Below are positions 54,053-62,242 of a DNA stretch of 64,000 bases, one piece after another. Each line of letters begins with the position of its first letter. Position 1 is the first letter of the stretch. The notes beneath the pieces were generated by a model, which did no database searches, had not been told where the DNA came from, and was given only the letters and a program-made list of their open reading frames with translations. Source of the stretch: Holophagaceae bacterium (lineage in GTDB: Bacteria; Acidobacteriota; Holophagae; Holophagales; Holophagaceae); the NCBI GenBank assembly GCA_016720465.1, contig JADKKO010000004.1, positions 1,488,001-1,552,000 on the forward strand, given 5' to 3'. Both the position numbers and the translations under genes were made by a program.

Positions 54053-54799
54053 ATGGCTGCGATGAAAGCGATGCGGGCGGTCCAGGTCCTGCTGCTGCCG
54101 GGAATGATGGCCGTGTCGCTGCCGGCGCAGAAAACAGAATCCGTGGTGGCGCCCGCAGGGGCGCCGCAAGGGCCATCGGCGCCGGCGGGCGAACCTGCCA
54201 GGGCGCAAAAAAAACCTCCCCAGGATGCGCTCCCGAAAGGATCCGCCCTCCGCTACCACGTGAAGATGAGGATGCGCGGCGAGGATGCGGCCATGGAGAC
54301 GGATTTCCTGCTGGTGCCCACGCCGGCGAGGCGCTCCAACAACAAGGTCCAGAAGCCGCGGCTCGGCGGCTGGAGGCTCGAAGCGGACCGCGCCGCGGGT
54401 ACGCCCTTCGCCCAGACGATGCTGCTGGCCCGTGCCGAGCGCCTGATGTATTTCTCGGGGCCCGCGCCCTCTCTGAGGCCGGAACCCTATGGGCTCCGGT
54501 TCGGCGCGAGGACCTATCCGGTCTGGGAAGTGCCGGTGCCGGCCAATGTCCAGGGCTTCGCCAGCCTTCTGGAAATCGGAAAGAACACCCTGGTGCTCTG
54601 CGATGCCACGGTGAAGTTCGACACGGGCGAGGTCGCCACGCTGGAAGTGCATCTCGAAGCCTTCAACCTGAAGCCTGGCGCGGCTCCGCCCGAAGACGGC
54701 ACGGCGCTCCTCAGCACGCTGCAACAGTGGTCCCGCGCGCCGCTGGAAGGGGCCGGACGCCTGGACGACGGCATCACGCGGACGCAAAACGTGGATTGA
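54053..54799 (+). CDS. Secreted hypothetical protein
   Basis: A 248-residue protein with a signal peptide (VQVLLLPGMMAVSLPAQ) and a Pro/Ala-rich linker (residues ~30-60), then a domain with strands starting SALRYHVKMRMRGEDA. AGGAGG lies five bases before ATG 54053. No family is recognised. It is convergent with the MgtC-like gene. Confidence 0.75.
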   Translation: MAAMKAMRAVQVLLLPGMMAVSLPAQKTESVVAPAGAPQGPSAPAGEPARAQKKPPQDALPKGSALRYHVKMRMRGEDAAMETDFLLVPTPARRSNNKVQKPRLGGWRLEADRAAGTPFAQTMLLARAERLMYFSGPAPSLRPEPYGLRFGARTYPVWEVPVPANVQGFASLLEIGKNTLVLCDATVKFDTGEVATLEVHLEAFNLKPGAAPPEDGTALLSTLQQWSRAPLEGAGRLDDGITRTQNVD

Positions 54800-54822
54800 A
54801 GAGGCCGGAACCTCGCCCCTGA

Positions 54823-56085
54823 TCAAACCCACCAGGCGGGAATCAGGCCGAGGATGGCCAGGATGATGAGCAGCACCAAGCTCCAGCGGCCCGCGCGGGG
54901 GTCCGAGAAGGAGCGCGCGTAGACGCCTTTGATCAGGTTGTTGCTGGACACGGCGATCAGGATCGCGGTCGAAGCCACATGGACCGGCGTGGAACCCGCG
55001 GCGGTCTGGGTCATGCCCATGATGAAGGGGTCCACATCCGACAGCCCCATGACGGCTGCCAGGGAATACACGCCGCCCGTCCCCAGATGGGTCACGGCGA
55101 GATGGGTGACGAGGAGCATGCCGAGGAAAATGGCGGCGAACAGGAAGGCCGCTTTCAACTCCAGGGGATTCCGCGCGGGTTCGATCTGGCTCGATTGTCC
55201 GCCTGCCTCGTCTTCCTGCCGGGACCAGATCCACGCGCAGAAGATCGCGGCCAGGCCCAGCAGGCCGAACGCCGGACCGAGCCTCAGGAACAGCTCCCGG
55301 TTGAACAACCCCACCAGCACAGCCAACCGCAGGTACATCATCCCCGATGCGGCGAGTATGCCGCCGGAGATGGCATGGGGGCGATGTCCGCCGGCGCCCT
55401 GCTTCGCCAGCACAACGGTGGTGACCGTGGATGAATAGGCGCCGCCCAGCAGCGCGGAAAGGAAAATGCCGCCGCGCCCTTCCAGCATTTTTTGCAGCAC
55501 ATAGCTGCCGTAGGAGACGGCGCTGACGGCCACCACCACCAGCCAGGTCTTGAAGGGATTGATCTGGAAGGAGGTGAATTCCCGGTCCGGCACCACCGGC
55601 AGGATCACCGCTGTCAGGAGCATGAACTTGGTGAAGGCGATGACTTCCATGGGGGCCAGCCGTTTCGCCATGCCTTCGAGCCCGGATTTCAGCTCCAGCA
55701 GGAAGAGATGGATGACCACCAGGGTGGTGGCGATCCAGAAATGCCCCTTGAACACCAGGGCGCCCACGAGATAGATCGCCAGCGCCGACATCTCCGTGGT
55801 GGTGCCGGCCTCATCTGTCTCGGAACGCTTGTGCCAGTAGGACACCATGCCGAAGCCGCCCACCACCGCGAAGCCCAGCACCAGGGGAAGGATCTGGCCG
55901 TTGGACAACAGGGCCAGGGCGTAGCCCAGGAGTCCGATGATGGGGAAGGTGCGGACTCCGCCGAAAACCCTGTGGCCTTCGACGCTCCGCTCTTCCCGGT
56001 CCAGCCCCACCAGGAACGACAGCAGCAGGACGAGGATGATCTTCGGACCTTCAGGCGGAATGAGTTGCAGAATGTCCTTGAACAC
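54823..56085 (-). CDS. MgtC/SapB and DUF4010 membrane protein
   Basis: A 420-residue membrane protein. The N-terminal ~150 residues fit MgtC/SapB (LVGLDREERSVEGHRVFGGVRTF) and the C-terminal ~220 fit DUF4010 (with SALLGGAYSSTVTTVVLAKQ). Proteins of this kind are common; the role is thought to be in ion homeostasis but is unproven. About 11 hydrophobic segments are present. Confidence 0.92.
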   Translation of the reverse strand: MFKDILQLIPPEGPKIILVLLLSFLVGLDREERSVEGHRVFGGVRTFPIIGLLGYALALLSNGQILPLVLGFAVVGGFGMVSYWHKRSETDEAGTTTEMSALAIYLVGALVFKGHFWIATTLVVIHLFLLELKSGLEGMAKRLAPMEVIAFTKFMLLTAVILPVVPDREFTSFQINPFKTWLVVVAVSAVSYGSYVLQKMLEGRGGIFLSALLGGAYSSTVTTVVLAKQGAGGHRPHAISGGILAASGMMYLRLAVLVGLFNRELFLRLGPAFGLLGLAAIFCAWIWSRQEDEAGGQSSQIEPARNPLELKAAFLFAAIFLGMLLVTHLAVTHLGTGGVYSLAAVMGLSDVDPFIMGMTQTAAGSTPVHVASTAILIAVSSNNLIKGVYARSFSDPRAGRWSLVLLIILAILGLIPAWWV

Positions 56086-56126
56086 AGGTCCGTCCGATCG
56101 CGATCACGCGTAGACAGGGTAGCGCT

Positions 56127-56864
56127 TCAAAAGAACGACAGGGCCGTCACTTTCTTGGAGGTGTTCGAGAAGCCCATGCCCGAGCCGCTGTTCTCCTGGG
56201 TTTCGCTTGCCACCACCAGCCGGCCGCCCAGCACCGCCAGATTGCGCGCCTCGCGGTTGCTGGCGGTGAAGCTGATGAGGAATTTCGAGGCCTTGATGGC
56301 CACCGCATGCTCGGTGCCCACGGGTATGCCATTGCCGTCGAGCCAGACCTTCAGCGTCTCCTTGCGGTCCTTGATCATGCTCTTCTCCTCAGCACCCACG
56401 GCCGGGTCCAGCTTGAAGGCCAGCAGCCGCGCCGGTTTTCCCATATAGGTGTCCGACCTGTCTTCCAGCAGCGAGGCGCCCTTGAGTTGCTGGAGCAGAT
56501 GGTCGCCCTGGCTGAGGAAGGTGGCGGCGCTCAGCCCATTCAACGCGCTCAGGGAATCCAGGTTGGGCGTGGCGGCTTCCGGGTCCGTCGCCTTCAGTTG
56601 CGACTCCTTCCGGGCTCCCTGGATCTGGGAGGGGCTCCAGCCAAGGCGCAGTCCGCTGGGGCCGTCTTCGAGCTGCACCGTGCTGCGGGACTGCTTGATG
56701 CGGGCCTTCTTGCCCTCGCCCTCTTGCCTCCAATTCTGGATCTCCGCGGTGGCGCGGACGCTTCCGCTGCCCTGCAGCCTTGACAGGATGCCGCGCAGGT
56801 CCGCCAGGCCATCGGCCGCGCAGGGCAGGGCGGCCAGTACGAAAAGGACTGTCAATCTGGGCAT
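56127..56864 (-). CDS. LolA-like periplasmic protein
   Basis: A 245-residue secreted protein with a signal peptide (LTVLFVLAALPCAADG). After it comes LADLRGILSRLQGSGSVRATAEIQN, reminiscent of outer-membrane lipoprotein sorting proteins, with a strand-rich rest. It starts at ATG 56864 with GGAGG before it, divergent from purF. A lipoprotein carrier role is inference only. Confidence 0.7.
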   Translation of the reverse strand: MPRLTVLFVLAALPCAADGLADLRGILSRLQGSGSVRATAEIQNWRQEGEGKKARIKQSRSTVQLEDGPSGLRLGWSPSQIQGARKESQLKATDPEAATPNLDSLSALNGLSAATFLSQGDHLLQQLKGASLLEDRSDTYMGKPARLLAFKLDPAVGAEEKSMIKDRKETLKVWLDGNGIPVGTEHAVAIKASKFLISFTASNREARNLAVLGGRLVVASETQENSGSGMGFSNTSKKVTALSFF

Positions 56865-56901
56865 GGAAGCCTCCTCATGTTCATGCGCATTCGGGCCCAG
56901 G

Positions 56902-56923
56902 TGGTTCCGGGATGGTTCCGAGA
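56902..56923. promoter_or_regulatory. Tandem 11-bp repeat overlapping the purF promoter region
   Basis: TGGTTCCGGGA followed directly by TGGTTCCGAGA, just upstream of a possible -10 TAGAAT (56924-56929). It could be an operator for purF or the divergent gene. Confidence 0.4.
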
Positions 56924-56946
56924 TAGAATTTATGCATGGAGCCATC

Positions 56947-58323
56947 ATGCCGTTTAGGGACGAATGCGGAGTGTTCGGGATTTCTCCCCAGACCGAAGCC
57001 GCGCGGCAGACTTATCTAGGACTTTACGCCCTCCAGCACCGGGGCCAGGAAGCCGCGGGCATTTGTTCCAGGGACGGCGGGAAGCTGTTCCTCCACAAAG
57101 CGCAAGGGCACGTGGCCGACATCTTCGACCAGCCGACCCTCGATTCGCTGCCCGGGGACACGGCCATCGGCCACACGCGCTACAGCACCACGGGCGGCAA
57201 CGTGGCGAGCGCCGCGCACCCCTTCCTGATCCATGGCCGGTTCGGGCAGGTGGCCCTGTGCCACAACGGCAACCTCACCAATACCGAAACGCTGCGCGCG
57301 GAACTCATCAAGGAAGGCCACACCTTCACGAGCCCCAGCGATTCCGAAGTCATCCTGGCGCTCATCAACCGCGCCCATGCGGCCAACATCGACGATGCGG
57401 TCGTGGAGGCCCTGAAGCGGTGCGAGGGCGCCTTCTCGTTGCTGGTCCTCACGGAGGACGCCATCATGGCGGTCCGGGATCCAAGGGGATTCCGGCCGCT
57501 CGCCATGGGGAAACTGGCCGGTGCGGTGGTCTTTTCCTCCGAGACCTGCGCCTTCGATCTGCTGGGCGCGGACTATGTGCGGCAGGTCGAGCCGGGCGAG
57601 CTGGTCATCGTGAGGGGAGCAAGCGTGCAGTCCCGGTTTCCGCGGCCCAGGGTGCAGCCCCAGCCTTGTTCCTTCGAGCACGTCTATTTCGCGCGGCCGG
57701 ATTCCAATGTGTTCGACCGCACGGTCATGGCCACCCGGCGCGAAATGGGGCGGATGCTGGCGCGGCGCCATCCGGTGGAGGCCGACCTGGTGGTGCCCGT
57801 GCCGGACAGCGGCATGAGCGCCGCTCTGGGTTACGCCGAAGCCAGCGGAATTCCCTTCGAATTCGGCATGATCCGGAACCACTACGTGGGCCGCACTTTC
57901 ATCGAGCCCAAGCAGAGCATCCGCAGTTTCGGCGTGAAGGTGAAGCTCAATCCCGTGAGGGATCTCCTCTCCGGCAAGCGGGTGGTGCTGGTGGACGATT
58001 CCATCGTGCGCGGCACCACCTCGAAGAAAATCGTGGAATTGGTGCGGGCCGCCGGCGCCAAGGAAGTCCACTTGCGCATCTCCAGCCCGCCCACGACGCA
58101 TTCGTGCTTCTACGGCATTGATACGCCCAGCCGCGAACAGCTCATCGCCTTCAACCGCGACAACGAAGCCATCCGCGCCTTCGTGGACGCGGACACGCTG
58201 GGCTACCTCACACTGGAGGATTTGCAGGCCTCGGTGCGGGACCCCGATGGCGGCAAAGGCTTCTGCTACGCCTGCTTCACCGGCGAGTACGCGGTGGTGC
58301 CGGAGTCCAATGGCGCCTGCTGA
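56947..58323 (+). CDS. purF: Amidophosphoribosyltransferase
   Basis: A 458-residue enzyme for the first committed step of purine synthesis (PRPP plus glutamine to phosphoribosylamine). It begins MPFRDECGVFGI: a short propeptide followed by the Cys nucleophile of the N-terminal Ntn amidotransferase domain. The PRPP site is VVLVDDSIVRGTT. The Cys residues in SCFYGID and FCYACFTG match the 4Fe-4S ligands of the Bacillus type. ATG 56947 has GGAG before it; ATG 56932 is in frame too. Confidence 0.97.
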   Translation: MPFRDECGVFGISPQTEAARQTYLGLYALQHRGQEAAGICSRDGGKLFLHKAQGHVADIFDQPTLDSLPGDTAIGHTRYSTTGGNVASAAHPFLIHGRFGQVALCHNGNLTNTETLRAELIKEGHTFTSPSDSEVILALINRAHAANIDDAVVEALKRCEGAFSLLVLTEDAIMAVRDPRGFRPLAMGKLAGAVVFSSETCAFDLLGADYVRQVEPGELVIVRGASVQSRFPRPRVQPQPCSFEHVYFARPDSNVFDRTVMATRREMGRMLARRHPVEADLVVPVPDSGMSAALGYAEASGIPFEFGMIRNHYVGRTFIEPKQSIRSFGVKVKLNPVRDLLSGKRVVLVDDSIVRGTTSKKIVELVRAAGAKEVHLRISSPPTTHSCFYGIDTPSREQLIAFNRDNEAIRAFVDADTLGYLTLEDLQASVRDPDGGKGFCYACFTGEYAVVPESNGAC

Positions 58324-58663
58324 CCTGTCCGCCCGAGGCGCCGCGGGACCGCTGCAGGCACGTTTCGAGGACGGCCTGCGGTTTCTCGCCGCCGCCCTGG
58401 CCCTGCAGAGCGACCACCGCAACGGCGCAGCCACGCTGAGTGCCGCCTGCGATTCGATCAAATGCTTCCTGCCCATATTCCAGGCGGCCGCTGAACGCCG
58501 CCTGGAAGACCGCAACGGAGAGGTGGCGCGGCTCAAGAGCCAATGCGAGGCTCTGCTGGATTTGGACCAGGATCCTGAAAGGCTGCTGAGCAGCGCGATC
58601 GAGGCCGCGCGGTTGAGCCGGGACCAGGCAGCCGCGCTGATCCCGAAACTGGGAAGGCCCTAG
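58310..58663 (+). CDS. Hypothetical helical protein
   Basis: A 117-residue, helix-rich protein overlapping the end of purF by 14 bases (different frame), so it is probably translated with it. It has no signal peptide and no recognised domain. The composition is rich in Ala, Leu, Arg and Asp. Coding potential is moderate. Confidence 0.6.
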   Translation: MAPADLSARGAAGPLQARFEDGLRFLAAALALQSDHRNGAATLSAACDSIKCFLPIFQAAAERRLEDRNGEVARLKSQCEALLDLDQDPERLLSSAIEAARLSRDQAAALIPKLGRP

Positions 58664-58696
58664 CCAGGCGCCTGGGCGGGAGGATCGCCCCTCAAC

Positions 58697-59053
58697 TCAC
58701 TTCCATCTCAGGCCGCCCAGCGGGTACATCCTCGGCCCGGCGCCCTCGGCGTAGCGCAGGGGCACGCCGGCTCCGGGCGATGGCGAAGGAGCGCCGCTCT
58801 CCAAATGGCTCCGCAAATCCGCCAGCAGCGTCGCGCGGAATTCCAGGAAGCGGATCTCCCTCTCCGTGTACAGAGGCAGGTAGTCGCTCTCGACGATGAC
58901 GGTGGCCTCAGGCACGAGGCCCCGAAGGGATTGCAGGGGAAAAATCCCGAGGCCGAAATGGTCCGCCAGACTCCAAGGAGGCGGATGGAAGCCACCCGCC
59001 TGGGCGGAGGCCAAGGAGGGCAGGAGCGCGAGGATCAGGTATCGGAATTTCAT
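58697..59053 (-). CDS. Secreted hypothetical protein
   Basis: A 118-residue protein with a signal peptide (RYLILALLPSLASAQA). The mature part has no recognised family. It is divergent from miaA. Confidence 0.7.
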   Translation of the reverse strand: MKFRYLILALLPSLASAQAGGFHPPPWSLADHFGLGIFPLQSLRGLVPEATVIVESDYLPLYTEREIRFLEFRATLLADLRSHLESGAPSPSPGAGVPLRYAEGAGPRMYPLGGLRWK

Positions 59054-59109
59054 CGGGGACTTTTAATGGATGGGCGAATCAGCCCGGAGGTTCCGGCTAC
59101 CTTGGAACG

Positions 59110-59997
59110 ATGAAGATCGCGATCCTGGGACCCACGGCCTCTGGCAAATCCGGCCTTGCGGCGGCGGTGGCCCGGCGCATCGGCGGGACCGTGGTCAATG
59201 GGGACCCGTTCCAGGCGATCGAAGGGCTGGCCATTGGAACCGGCCAGCCTTCCAAGGCCGAACAAGGGAGCGTTCCCCATGTGGGCTACGGCCTGCTGCC
59301 GCTTTCCACGCGGCCCAATCCAGCGATGTTCGGGGAGCGCGTGCGGGCCTGGCTGGCGCCGCTTGAAACCCCGGTGCTGGTGACCGGGTCAGGGCTCTAC
59401 CTGCGGGGAATCTGGAATCAGCTTTCGGACCTTCCCGAAGTGCCAGAGGCCACCGTGGCCAAAGTGCGCCGCTGGTCCACGGTGCTCGGCGTGCCGCGCC
59501 TCCATCGCTTGCTCGTGGGGCTGGATCCCAAGCGGGCGGCGGATCTCCACCCCAATGACCGGGCCCGCGTGACCCGGGCGCTGGCCCTTCACCTGGCCAC
59601 AGGACGCAAGGCTTCAGGCCTGCTCAAGGGGGAGCGATCCGAGGTTCCCGCAGGCTGGCGGGTGTTGGTGGTGCTATCCACGCGCGAAAAGCAGCGCCTG
59701 CGGGTGGAGCTGCGGGTGGCGCAACAGATGAAAGATGGATGGCCGGAGGAAGTGGCCCGTCTGCTGGCGGCGGGCCACCGCGCCGACCTGGAGGCCCTGA
59801 GACCCTTGGGCTACCTGAATCTGGCCGGGATGGTGGAGGGCGGCCTGCCTTTGGTGATGGATGGGATCGTCCAGGAGACCCAGGCCTTCGCCAAGCGCCA
59901 GGCCACCTGGTTCCGCAACCAGTTGCCGGGAACGCCTCATTGGAATCCCGATTCCGAGTCATTGGATGCGGCCTTTGAAAAGCTGGGGCTTTCATGA
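59110..59997 (+). CDS. miaA: tRNA dimethylallyltransferase
   Basis: A 295-residue enzyme that adds the dimethylallyl group to A37 of tRNAs reading UNN codons. The P-loop is GPTASGKS, followed by a DxxQ-type segment (GDPFQAIEGLAIGTGQPS) that differs from the usual DSMQVYRG form but keeps Asp and Gln. The C-terminal KRQATWFRNQ is typical. It overlaps the next gene by four bases (ATGA). Confidence 0.93.
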   Translation: MKIAILGPTASGKSGLAAAVARRIGGTVVNGDPFQAIEGLAIGTGQPSKAEQGSVPHVGYGLLPLSTRPNPAMFGERVRAWLAPLETPVLVTGSGLYLRGIWNQLSDLPEVPEATVAKVRRWSTVLGVPRLHRLLVGLDPKRAADLHPNDRARVTRALALHLATGRKASGLLKGERSEVPAGWRVLVVLSTREKQRLRVELRVAQQMKDGWPEEVARLLAAGHRADLEALRPLGYLNLAGMVEGGLPLVMDGIVQETQAFAKRQATWFRNQLPGTPHWNPDSESLDAAFEKLGLS

Positions 59998-60686
59998 AAC
60001 CCGAGCGCGTCTTCCATGGCTCCACATCCCTCGATCTGCGGCGCGGAGGGGAGTGGGCCTGGATCGGGCTCGCATCAGAGGATTCGCTGAATCGCCTGCG
60101 GATGGATCTGCTCGAAGCCCTGGATCTCCTTTTCGTCCATTTGAGATGGTCGGGTGTGCGGAGGATCTGCTTGAGCGACGCTGGGTGGATGAATGGCATC
60201 GGAGCGAATTTCTGCGCGGGGGCCGACCTCCACGAGGTTGCCATGCTCCACGGGGCCACGGTTGATGCGTTCGCGAGGCGCGGCCAGCGGGTGATGGAAC
60301 ACCTGGCTTGGCCAGGTTGGCATAGCCTCACCCTCATCAGCGGCGCGGCCATGGGCGGCGGATGCGATCTCGCCCTGTCGGGCCAGGAGCGCTGGGGGGT
60401 GGATGTTGGCGGCGGCGAGGCTTCCGCATTCGGAAGGCGGGCCTTTCAACTCGCGCATCCAGCGGCGATGCATGGCATCCTCACGGGTTTTGGCGGCACC
60501 GTGAGATTGGTGGAAGTCCTGGGAGAGGCCGGCGCGGATCGTCTTTTCCAGGGCATGGAGCGCTGGGATGCGGCCCAGGCGATGGAGGCCGGGGCGATCC
60601 AGCGGAGGCTCCGGCCGGAAGATGCCCGTGGCGCGGTGGAGCGCCACCTGCGGGTCGGCCTCGCTGCCCATCCGCACGGGCGCTGA
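59994..60686 (+). CDS. Enoyl-CoA hydratase/isomerase-family protein
   Basis: A 230-residue crotonase-fold protein. FCAGADLHE and GAAMGGGCDLAL are the two oxyanion-hole segments. It is shorter than typical hydratases and lacks an obvious second catalytic Glu, so its reaction is unclear. The start overlaps the miaA stop (ATGA), so it is translated with it; the reason for the pairing is not known. Confidence 0.85.
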   Translation: MKPERVFHGSTSLDLRRGGEWAWIGLASEDSLNRLRMDLLEALDLLFVHLRWSGVRRICLSDAGWMNGIGANFCAGADLHEVAMLHGATVDAFARRGQRVMEHLAWPGWHSLTLISGAAMGGGCDLALSGQERWGVDVGGGEASAFGRRAFQLAHPAAMHGILTGFGGTVRLVEVLGEAGADRLFQGMERWDAAQAMEAGAIQRRLRPEDARGAVERHLRVGLAAHPHGR

Positions 60687-60765
60687 CGATTCCACGAGGA
60701 GTCCCGAGGTTGCGCGGGCGGTCTGATGGTGGTCGTATGGGACCTGTAGATCTTTGGGAGCCGCC

Positions 60766-61362
60766 ATGTGGAAAGTTTTGTCCTTCCTCTTGATCGGTGC
60801 CGCCAGCGTCCAGCCCGCCCTGAGCCAGGAGCCTCCCACCGCCCACCGCTTCGGTTTGAATTTCCAGTTGATGCTCCCCGTGGACACCGCCGGGCAGCTC
60901 TACAAGACCGGCTACAACATCGGCATCCCCTTCTACTTCCGCCAGGGCGAGGAGGTCGAGGGCCGCCTGCGGGTGGAGATCGGCCATTTCGAGGGCAAGT
61001 CCAGGAAGATGGTCTCCGGCACCGAAGAAATCAGCGCCGACACGCGCTATGTCGGCTATGACTGGCTCGTGCGGCTGGGCCCGTCGAGGGACCCCGGCGT
61101 GGACTTCCTCATCGGAATCGGCGGCGCCCACTGGTACCAGACCCGCGCGTACTCGCCGGCCGCGGGTTCTGACATCTATGTCGTCGACGAGGACTACGGG
61201 GACAAGATCGCCTTCGTCCTCTCCCTCGGATTCATCTTCCACATCACCCGCCACGTGGGGATCGAGGCCAAGCAGATGCTCACCTCGCTGCCGAACTCGC
61301 ACCGCGATTTCCATGATGCGGACTTGAGCCACACCTCCCTCGGGGTGGCTTTCCGGTTCTGA
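60766..61362 (+). CDS. Outer-membrane beta-barrel-like protein
   Basis: A 198-residue protein with a signal peptide (VLSFLLIGAASVQPALSQ). It has alternating strands such as FGLNFQLMLPVD, YNIGIPFYF and DFLIGIGGAHWYQ, and ends in LGVAFRF with a C-terminal Phe. ATG 60766 was chosen (MWKVLSFLL). Confidence 0.8.
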   Translation: MWKVLSFLLIGAASVQPALSQEPPTAHRFGLNFQLMLPVDTAGQLYKTGYNIGIPFYFRQGEEVEGRLRVEIGHFEGKSRKMVSGTEEISADTRYVGYDWLVRLGPSRDPGVDFLIGIGGAHWYQTRAYSPAAGSDIYVVDEDYGDKIAFVLSLGFIFHITRHVGIEAKQMLTSLPNSHRDFHDADLSHTSLGVAFRF

Positions 61363-61371
61363 GGAGGCGCC

Positions 61372-62097
61372 TCACCTGCCGAAGGCGCTGGCGAGCCCTG
61401 CGGCGCTGAACACGATGGCTATGTATCCGCAGCAGCAGAGGAAGGGCGGGAGCAGGGCCGCCAGGATCCCGCGCCACATGTCCGTGCGGTGGATGCGCGA
61501 GAGTCCGATGCCCAGCATGACCATTCCACCCAGGAATACCGCGTAATTGAGCAGCGGGATCAGGGAGCCGAGGGTCATGAAGGCCAGGGTGTATCCCGTG
61601 GCGCGGATGCTCTGCCCGAGGCCCACGTGCTCCTTGGTTCCACCGAATATCCACAGCAGCATGTGCGTGAGGGAACCGTAGACCCAGAGGCTGATGAATT
61701 GCATCACTGGAATCATCACGGCATAGATTCCGCCCACCACCGGCAGGATCCAGGTCTCTGACCGGTCCTTGGAGCTCATCTGGCCGAAGAGGCCTGAGAA
61801 AATCGCCAGGCCGAAGATGCTGATGACCGCGATGACGAGCAGGACCAGCGGCGCGCACATGAGCAGCATGAAGCGCAAGGGGGGCAAGGTTCCGCTGGTC
61901 ACGGGAATCCGGTCGTAGAATCCGTAGGGGTTGGTGAAGAGCAGTTGGAACATGGCGCCCACCCGCCGCCAGAAGCCCGGAATCGCCTCCAGGTCCTCGA
62001 ACGGGATGGGCCTCGAAGCATCCGGGGAAATGGGCTCGGGCGTCCCGGATAGGTCCGATTGGGGCGGCTCGTAGGGGTTGCGGGAGGGCAGGTCCAC
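61372..62097 (-). CDS. YIP1-family membrane protein
   Basis: A 241-residue protein with a polar N-terminus (~45 residues, Pro-rich), the typical segment AMFQLLFTNPYGFYDRIPV and five or six hydrophobic segments. It is the second YIP1 protein of the window and convergent with the outer-membrane gene. Function unknown. Confidence 0.82.
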   Translation of the reverse strand: MDLPSRNPYEPPQSDLSGTPEPISPDASRPIPFEDLEAIPGFWRRVGAMFQLLFTNPYGFYDRIPVTSGTLPPLRFMLLMCAPLVLLVIAVISIFGLAIFSGLFGQMSSKDRSETWILPVVGGIYAVMIPVMQFISLWVYGSLTHMLLWIFGGTKEHVGLGQSIRATGYTLAFMTLGSLIPLLNYAVFLGGMVMLGIGLSRIHRTDMWRGILAALLPPFLCCCGYIAIVFSAAGLASAFGR

Positions 62098-62242
62098 CGT
62101 TGCTCCGTGAAAACGCAGAGTCTAGCACCCCGGGTCCGCCCGGCATGCGGGGCGGAAAGGCAGCGATCGAGTCGGTCCTGCTGCTCCTGTTGTCCGACTA
62201 TTTTGCCGTAGCGGCTTATACTCAAGCTTTCCGGATTCCTGT

